Positions 1 to 4,119 of a stretch of DNA of 5,767 nucleotides are shown one piece after another. The DNA lies in contig JBHIWP010000382.1 in the NCBI GenBank assembly GCA_041987425.1, positions 1-5,767 of the forward strand. Direction: 5' to 3'. Below the pieces are notes generated by a model. The model did no database searches and had not been told where the DNA came from. It saw only the letters and a program-made list of their open reading frames with translations. Made by a program: the position numbers and the translations under genes. The stretch comes from Leptofilum sp041987425 (GTDB taxonomy: Bacteria > Chloroflexota > Anaerolineae > Promineifilales > Promineifilaceae). The stretch's first letter is position 1, and each line of letters starts with the position of its first letter.

Positions 1-1034
1 TCCTGCAAATTTTCTTCTTCACTGCCCTGATTGGGGCAAAAGTAGCTGCTGTATTTACCGGCAAAGGAGAAGCCAAAATTGTCTTCTAGCAGGCTAGATG
101 ACCGCACAATGATTGGATCGCTGCCAAATTGATCCAAAACATCGCGCAGGGCCTCCTCAATTGCTTCTGGAAAGTGACCGGCCATATGCTTGGCTTCAAT
201 TTGCGGATGCTCTCGACGAATTTCCTCCAACGGCCGATATTTCTGGTTCATGTAGCTTTCCAAATTGTTCCTCAGGCGGAAGTCATAAATGACCTCACTC
301 CCCAAAAAGTAAGAGTCAGGAATTTCTACGAATTCACTGATATCAGGTCCGTCATCGGTTGGGGCCTGCTGCAAGATTTTCCAGGCCAGTATCATGCCTG
401 CGGCTTTGCCCCCGATCTTGCCGCCGCCAATGCGCCGCTGGTAAATATAGCGCAAGTCGGCAATGCTCAAGACATGCTTGGCCACCGCAATAAAGCGCAG
501 CTGATCGCTAATCATACCTTTGATCAGCACCACTTTAATCTCTTGCAAATGGTGCTTCACCTTTTCAAGCTGGTCAGCAGGTAAGGCTTCGTATAGCTCC
601 CCCTGGCGAAACAGCATTTCCCAGGGTGCAATTTCGGGGTTGAAGGTGAGCTCAATGGAGTCCGTGTGGCCGGGCTGGCTGTCCAGCACATCTTGAATGA
701 TGGCGTCTAGCCAGGAAAGGCTAAAGTTGCTGGCAAAGTAAGCATCGGTTTGATAATCACGAATGCGATCCTTGCGCTTTTGCCAGATATGGGCCTGTTC
801 TTGCCCAAACGGATCGTATAAGCCTTCTCGCCGTTGAGACTCCAACGCTTTGGCCTTTACTTCGGCATTAAACTCTTCCTGGCTGATAATGCCGCGCTGG
901 AACAGGGCTTCACGCATTCGCACGCGTATATCGTGGGCCAGCGTAGGATATTGGGCCAGCTTGATGTAAATGTCGATGGTTGGCGTGATGCTGCGGAGCG
1001 GACGTGAGCTGTAGTCCTGTACTGAATGAGGCAT
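1..1034 (-). CDS. PEP/pyruvate-binding (PPDK_N) domain protein, N-terminal part, runs off left edge
   Basis: Translating the complement from the ATG at 1034 gives 344 codons with no stop, so the gene continues past position 1. The nucleotide-binding N-terminal domain of the pyruvate phosphate dikinase / PEP synthase family is recognisable: a glycine-rich start KIGGKAAG at residues 206-213 and the family signature VRSSSLLEDNFGFSFAGKY at 310-328, with Arg311 and Glu317-Asp318 in the places of the ATP-binding Arg and acidic pair. In these enzymes this domain uses ATP to phosphorylate a swivelling His domain, which exchanges phosphate with pyruvate/PEP; the His and PEP domains would lie outside the window, so their presence is unknown. 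Unlike classical PPDK or PpsA, where the domain begins near residue 1-20, about 200 residues precede it here; they look soluble and mostly helical, with many charged residues and no signal peptide. The start is supported by AGGAGAA five bases upstream of ATG. It is divergent from the HIT gene. Family is confident, exact reaction is not. Confidence 0.85.
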   Translation of the reverse strand, partial: MPHSVQDYSSRPLRSITPTIDIYIKLAQYPTLAHDIRVRMREALFQRGIISQEEFNAEVKAKALESQRREGLYDPFGQEQAHIWQKRKDRIRDYQTDAYFASNFSLSWLDAIIQDVLDSQPGHTDSIELTFNPEIAPWEMLFRQGELYEALPADQLEKVKHHLQEIKVVLIKGMISDQLRFIAVAKHVLSIADLRYIYQRRIGGGKIGGKAAGMILAWKILQQAPTDDGPDISEFVEIPDSYFLGSEVIYDFRLRNNLESYMNQKYRPLEEIRREHPQIEAKHMAGHFPEAIEEALRDVLDQFGSDPIIVRSSSLLEDNFGFSFAGKYSSYFCPNQGSEEENLQ

Positions 1035-1092
1035 GCCGCTTCTCCTGCAGAAACCCTTCGGACCTGCGTTTAAGCAAATAAGCAATGAGGCG

Positions 1093-1104
1093 TGAGCATG
1101 CTCA
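1093..1104. promoter_or_regulatory. 12-bp perfect palindrome, possible operator
   Basis: TGAGCATGCTCA is identical to its reverse complement. It overlaps the weak -35-like TTGAGC proposed for the minus-strand PEP/pyruvate-binding gene, 58 bases upstream of its ATG, so a dimeric regulator bound here could block that promoter. The match to any known operator is not established; such a palindrome can also occur by chance. Confidence 0.25.
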
Positions 1105-1127
1105 AATGTGAGCGGGTTGGTCAGGAT

Positions 1128-1140
1128 GCATCTGAGATGC
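1128..1140. promoter_or_regulatory. 13-bp odd palindrome, possible operator
   Basis: GCATCT-G-AGATGC has two perfect 6-bp arms around one central base. It lies 23 bases from the palindrome at 1093-1104, in the middle of the divergent spacer. Being too tight for an RNA hairpin loop, it is more plausible as a protein-binding site than as an RNA element. No known regulator is assigned. Confidence 0.2.
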
Positions 1141-1232
1141 TTTTCCTCACAATCGTAACCGTTGCGCCAATTATACCGCAGGTTGCCCGCTTGCCAGATT
1201 AAGAGTAAAACGGGGTCACTATTATGAATGAA

Positions 1233-1238
1233 AGGGGA
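1233..1238 (+). promoter_or_regulatory. Ribosome binding site of the HIT gene
   Basis: AGGGGA lies six bases before the ATG at 1244 and decides between that ATG and two nearby ATGs at 1224 and 1228, which are in other frames and have no purine-rich site upstream. Confidence 0.7.
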
Positions 1239-1243
1239 AAAAT

Positions 1244-1591
1244 ATGTCTACAATTTTTTCAAAAATAATCGCAGGTGAAATTCCGGCTGATATTGTGTAT
1301 CAGGATGAGCTGGTCACGGCGTTTCGGGATATTAATCCGCAGGCGCCTACGCACATTTTGATTGTCCCCAACAAAGAGATTGCTACCGTAAATGATTTGT
1401 CTGAAGCAGATGAGCAGGCAGCCGGGCGGATGCTGCTGGTGGCCAACAAGCTGGCGGCCGACGAAGGCATTGCCAGGGACGGCTACCGTTTAATCATTAA
1501 CTGCAACGAGCATGGCGGGCAGGAAGTCTTCCATTTGCACCTGCATTTGGTGGGGGGACGGCCGTTGGGCCCCATGTTGGCGCGACGGTGA
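1244..1591 (+). CDS. hinT: HIT-family purine nucleoside phosphoramidase, HinT-like
   Basis: A complete 115-residue protein of the histidine triad family, branch HINT, which hydrolyses adenosine 5'-phosphoramidates and related aminoacyl-adenylates in the cytoplasm as a homodimer. Visible marks are the N-terminal STIFSKIIAGEIPADIVYQD, the HINT-like block GYRLIINCNEHGGQEVFH, and the triad HLHLHLV at residues 97-103, in which the middle His99 is the expected nucleophile, followed by GGR (104-106). Length matches bacterial HinT (about 105-120 residues). The CxxC often found at the N-terminus of this family is replaced by Ile-Phe-Ser, so the zinc-binding variant is unlikely. The C-terminus is short and basic (MLARR). 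The start has a good ribosome site. It reads toward the M23 gene with only 11 bases between stop codons. The symbol is by family resemblance; substrate is inferred. Confidence 0.93.
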   Translation: MSTIFSKIIAGEIPADIVYQDELVTAFRDINPQAPTHILIVPNKEIATVNDLSEADEQAAGRMLLVANKLAADEGIARDGYRLIINCNEHGGQEVFHLHLHLVGGRPLGPMLARR

Positions 1592-1602
1592 GAGGGGAGT
1601 TC

Positions 1603-3207
1603 TTAGGGGTCTATGGCGTTGATTTCGTCGCGACAGACGCAGGCTTCGCGGCTGATGGTGCCTCGCACAAGCAGGCCGTCGTATTCCGAGCCCAGTCCTT
1701 GCGAAATCCAGCCCGCCATGTTGAACGGCACGGCGCCATCGGCCGCAATCCAACGGCCGTTGTACGAGCGGGCAATATGCAGATGCGTGCCGTTAGAAAA
1801 GCCGCCTTCGCAAGAGGGATGCCCCAGCCGGTCGCCCGTTTGCACGGGTGTGCCAACGGGAATGCGATCGCGCGCCTCCAGGTGCATGTAGGTGATGGCC
1901 CAGCCGGTGCCCGCAAAGCCGTCGGCAGGCTGGTTGGGCATGTCTAAATCCACCACCACCGCGCCAAAGCTGCTGCGAGCCACCACGCCATCGGCCATGG
2001 CAGTGACCCAGCTTTCTGACTGAATGCAGCCAAGCTGTTCGCCCGGTGGGGCAAAGTCCAGCGCCGCCCAGGCGGAGCCAGCGGCCCAGCCCCCGTGTGG
2101 CCCTCCTGTAAAATACCAGGTTTCATCGCTGCTCCAGGGCAGCTGGAGCGTTGGCTGGCTCAAGCTGGCTGGCAGGATGGGGTCAACGGTATAGGCAAAA
2201 GGGTTGCCAAAAAGCTCGTTATAGGTAGCCCAAAAGCCATTTGGCCCTGCCTCTTGCTGCCAGGTTGCAAAGTTAGCCGCGTCGTGGGCGCCCAGCCATC
2301 GCTGCACGCTTGCCGTGCCGTGATTAACGGTGGCGGCATAGCCCAGCCGGGTGCCATCACCGAGTGTAAATGTGTTTAGTCCGCCTTCAGCACGGCCGTA
2401 AAAGCCCCAGTTCAGTTCGTTCGCTGCCCAGCTTAGCTGCTCATAGAGGTCCGGCTGGTTGCTGGCCCGGTAGCCCAAAGGAAATTGCTGCACCACGCCA
2501 GCAGACTGGGTAATCCACCCGGCCCGGAATTCTAATGCCGCCAAAAGCAGCCGTGGATTGACGCTGTAGCGCTGGGCCACGAGGGCCACGATTTCTGGCC
2601 CGGCCAGCAGCTGATTTTCTACCATTTCTTCGTAGCCGAGCAGATAGCCGCTGTACAGTTCGGCAAACTGGCGCACGTTGAAGCCAGCGGCAGCCGGGCC
2701 ATAGACCAGCTCGCTATTTGGAATGATTTTGAAGTCAGGCGCCGTTTGTGAGGCGGCGGTAGGCACCAGCAGCGCCTGGCCCACCTGGAGCAGATTGCTG
2801 TTATCTAGCTGGTTAATCTCTAGGAGCTGCTCGATGGTGGTGCCGTAGAGCTGTGAAATGTAGCCAAGCGTTTCGCCTGCGCCCACGGTGTGAGTGGTTG
2901 TGGTGGCTTCGGGGCTGCTGCTGACGGCCGTTTCGTGCGGCGGATCGGGGGTGGGTGTGCCAAAGTAGGTGGGCCGGGCAATGGCTGCTGACTGAGCGGG
3001 CGGCGTAGGCGGCATCAGGCCAAAATTGCTGCCCGGCGTGAGAATCGGCGTGGGTGGCGCGACGTTGGCCTGGCCTGGGGTTACGAATACGGCCGTTTCC
3101 GGGTCAGGGCGTTCACAGCTCGGCAAAGAAAAGAGTAAAAAGAGCAGTATTAAGAAATGAATAGGGGGAGGGTAGCTTGCCCAAAAAAATAGGCGGTTCT
3201 TAGTCAT
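1603..3207 (-). CDS. LysM and M23 metallopeptidase-domain cell-wall lipoprotein
   Basis: A 534-residue exported protein likely to bind and cleave peptidoglycan. Residues 16-31 form a hydrophobic signal segment ending in LPSC, so Cys31 is probably lipidated and anchors it to the outer face of the membrane. Residues 32-105 are a Pro/Thr/Ser-rich linker with TPTP-like runs. A LysM domain spans about 106-149 (HTVGAGETL to ALLVP). Residues 160-350 form a domain I cannot assign. The M23 (LytM-like) domain lies at about 365-500: His371 and Asp384 as first zinc ligands (spaced wider than classical HxxxD), His442 in YMHLE, and the HxH pair His475/His477 in THLHIA. All expected ligands are present, so an active endopeptidase is plausible. 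Cys394, Cys466, Cys523 and Cys525 could form disulfides. A stop codon lies three codons upstream of the ATG and no other start precedes the signal peptide. The ribosome site is poor (AGGCGG only two bases from ATG) and lies in a hairpin. It follows two receiver genes in the same direction. Confidence 0.9.
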   Translation of the reverse strand: MTKNRLFFWASYPPPIHFLILLFLLFSLPSCERPDPETAVFVTPGQANVAPPTPILTPGSNFGLMPPTPPAQSAAIARPTYFGTPTPDPPHETAVSSSPEATTTTHTVGAGETLGYISQLYGTTIEQLLEINQLDNSNLLQVGQALLVPTAASQTAPDFKIIPNSELVYGPAAAGFNVRQFAELYSGYLLGYEEMVENQLLAGPEIVALVAQRYSVNPRLLLAALEFRAGWITQSAGVVQQFPLGYRASNQPDLYEQLSWAANELNWGFYGRAEGGLNTFTLGDGTRLGYAATVNHGTASVQRWLGAHDAANFATWQQEAGPNGFWATYNELFGNPFAYTVDPILPASLSQPTLQLPWSSDETWYFTGGPHGGWAAGSAWAALDFAPPGEQLGCIQSESWVTAMADGVVARSSFGAVVVDLDMPNQPADGFAGTGWAITYMHLEARDRIPVGTPVQTGDRLGHPSCEGGFSNGTHLHIARSYNGRWIAADGAVPFNMAGWISQGLGSEYDGLLVRGTISREACVCRDEINAIDP

Positions 3208-3220
3208 TGCCGCCTATTTT
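3183..3220 (-). terminator. Perfect 11-bp hairpin with T-run over the M23 start codon
   Basis: On the minus strand AAAATAGGCGG (3220 to 3210) pairs perfectly with CCGCCTATTTT (3196 to 3186), and the T-run is seven long (3189 to 3183). The 13-base loop contains the ATG of the M23 gene. Shape (A-tract, GC-rich stem AGGCGG/CCGCCT, U-tract) is that of a Rho-independent terminator for the receiver/kinase operon, whose last stop codon is 65 bases upstream. The large loop weakens it. The same stem would also bury the only ribosome-site-like sequence of the M23 gene. Which role applies is inference. Confidence 0.5.
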
Positions 3221-3244
3221 AGCCCAATTGTGCGATAAGTTTAA
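3216..3244 (-). promoter_or_regulatory. Possible leaderless promoter of the M23 gene
   Basis: On the minus strand TTAAAC (3244 to 3239) and TAAAAT (3221 to 3216) are 17 bases apart; the -10 box matches the consensus at five of six positions, the -35 at three. The expected transcription start is about 3207-3209, at or just before the ATG, so the message would have almost no leader. That would also fit the poor ribosome site and would omit the 5' arm of the hairpin. Weak evidence on its own. Confidence 0.3.
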
Positions 3245-3284
3245 ATGAGAGTAGGCAAACGGCGAGACAAAAAATGTACCACTC

Positions 3285-3659
3285 TCAGTCTGATTTCACT
3301 TTAGAATAAACGCGCTCTGCCAGGTGTAGCACCTGTTGATAGGTAACTGGCTTAGTGAGGATAAGATCTGCTTTTTCTTGCAAAAAGCTAACGCGCGTAG
3401 CTTCCACGCTGGTGGCAAATATCCAGGTATTTTTAAAACGAGCATCACCGCGAAGAAACGACAGCAGCTGCTCGCCAGTAATATCCGGCAGCTTCAAGTC
3501 TAACACGACAACATTGGGAACCTGGTCTGCCAAATGTTGTTGCGCCTGCTGGCCGTCGAATACCGTATAAACGTCGTAGCCCGAATCTTCAAACGCCGCA
3601 GCGAAGAAGTTAGCCAGCATTTCATCGTCGTCAATTATTAGAGCTTGTGGCTTTTCCAT
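3285..3659 (-). CDS. Stand-alone response-regulator receiver domain protein (distal)
   Basis: A complete 124-residue CheY-like receiver with no output domain. Acidic pocket residues Asp10-Asp12 lie after strand 1 (ALIIDDDE), the phosphate acceptor is Asp54 (VVVLDLKLPD), the switch Thr is Thr83 (FATS), and Lys103 sits in ILTKP, so it should be phosphorylatable. The position three before the Lys, an aromatic in CheY-type switches (Tyr106 of CheY), is Ile100 here, hinting at a different output mode. It lies 91 bases downstream of the other receiver and 77 bases upstream of the M23 gene, same strand. Single-domain receivers act by protein contact or as phosphate shuttles or sinks; the partner is not visible. 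The ribosome site is weak (GGTAGG about nine bases before ATG) and overlaps a small palindrome. Family certain, role inferred. Confidence 0.92.
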   Translation of the reverse strand: MEKPQALIIDDDEMLANFFAAAFEDSGYDVYTVFDGQQAQQHLADQVPNVVVLDLKLPDITGEQLLSFLRGDARFKNTWIFATSVEATRVSFLQEKADLILTKPVTYQQVLHLAERVYSKVKSD

Positions 3660-3668
3660 AAGAAGTGC

Positions 3669-3683
3669 CTACCTAACAGGTAG
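3669..3683 (-). promoter_or_regulatory. 15-base palindrome overlapping the ribosome site of the distal receiver
   Basis: On the minus strand CTACCT-GTT-AGGTAG has perfect 6-bp arms and a 3-base loop, and can be lengthened to 8 bp with one bulged G (TGCTACCT / AGGTAGgCA). It ends ten bases from the ATG of the receiver gene, so its right arm contains the only ribosome-site-like sequence. It also falls at the start predicted from the promoter at 3690-3719. It could be an operator at +1 or a 5'-end RNA hairpin. Confidence 0.35.
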
Positions 3684-3689
3684 CAGTAG

Positions 3690-3719
3690 ATTTTACTTCG
3701 TGGTATGGAGCCGTGTTAA
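3690..3719 (-). promoter_or_regulatory. Sigma70-like promoter for the distal receiver gene
   Basis: On the minus strand TTAACA (3719 to 3714) and TAAAAT (3695 to 3690) are 18 bases apart; each matches the consensus at five of six positions. The predicted start near 3683 gives a leader of about 24 bases. It lies wholly within the 91-base gap between the two receivers, so the distal receiver (and possibly the M23 gene) can be expressed apart from the kinase. Confidence 0.4.
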
Positions 3720-3750
3720 TTCCAGCTTACCTGATATGGGATATAGAAGC

Positions 3751-4119
3751 TTATGACTTACCGAGCAATGTTTCTATTTTTGATACTAACTGAGAAAAGT
3801 TTATCGGTTTGGTTTCAAAATCGTTACAGCCTATCGCCAGACTCTTATTGCGATCTTCAACCAGTGCATGGGCTGTCAGGGCAATGATGGGAACATTTTT
3901 AATGCTTTCAATATTTCTTATGCATTGTGTTGCTTCCCAACCGTCAATGACTGGCAAGCTGATATCCATTAAGATGAGGTCTGGGCGTTCTTTTTGTGCA
4001 AGCTCTATGCCCTCCTGCCCATCGCTTGCAGCCACAACCTCATAATTTCGCAAGAGCAACCGCTCTACCAGGATTTCCTGGATCATGGGGCTATCTTCAA
4101 CAACGAGTATTTTACTCAT
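3751..4119 (-). CDS. Stand-alone response-regulator receiver domain protein (kinase-coupled)
   Basis: A complete 122-residue receiver without output domain. Glu8-Asp9 form the acidic pocket (ILVVEDS), Asp52 is the acceptor (LILMDISLP), Thr82 the switch Thr (ALTAHA), Phe101 the switch aromatic and Lys104 the conserved Lys (GCNDFETKPI). The LTAHA and GCNDFxTKPI wording is that of receivers fused to the C-terminus of hybrid histidine kinases and of DivK-like proteins. Its ATG shares four bases with the kinase stop (ATGA at 4119 to 4116) and no strong ribosome site is visible, so it is probably made by translational coupling at a level tied to the kinase. It is the likely direct phosphate acceptor of that kinase. 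Confidence 0.94.
   Translation of the reverse strand: MSKILVVEDSPMIQEILVERLLLRNYEVVAASDGQEGIELAQKERPDLILMDISLPVIDGWEATQCIRNIESIKNVPIIALTAHALVEDRNKSLAIGCNDFETKPINFSQLVSKIETLLGKS

Larger units (their letters stand above)
1035..1243. promoter_or_regulatory. Divergent intergenic region
   Basis: This 209-base spacer separates two divergent genes and must hold both promoters. For the minus-strand gene a weak pair is visible: TTGAGC (1105 to 1100) and TTATTT (1081 to 1076) with 18 bases between. For the plus-strand HIT gene, TATTAT at 1220-1225 resembles a -10 box, but the best -35-like hexamer, TTGCCA at 1191-1196, is 23 bases away, which is too far; TTATAC at 1171-1176 is another candidate without a good -35. 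I see no ORF and no structured RNA. Two short palindromes are listed separately. Confidence 0.4.

Noticed and set aside
129..584. 151-codon plus-strand ORF
   Set aside because: Antisense to the PEP/pyruvate-binding gene, whose own frame has clear family motifs throughout.
1551..1580. G-rich stretch near the end of the HIT gene as terminator or quadruplex
   Set aside because: It encodes the conserved GGR segment after the His triad, has no T-run, and lacks four runs of three G.
1864..1871. HIP1 octamer GCGATCGC, as a sign of cyanobacterial origin
   Set aside because: Only one copy in the window, not the density seen in cyanobacterial genomes, and the gene content does not point that way.
1588..1947. 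119-codon plus-strand ORF right after the HIT gene, overlapping its stop
   Set aside because: Antisense to the catalytic end of the M23 domain; composition and lack of motifs mark it as a shadow.
3246..3287. Inverted repeat TGAGAGT / ACTCTCA after the distal receiver, including its stop codon
   Set aside because: Arms of only 7 bp around a loop of 28 bases and no proper T-run; much weaker than the hairpin at 3183-3220.
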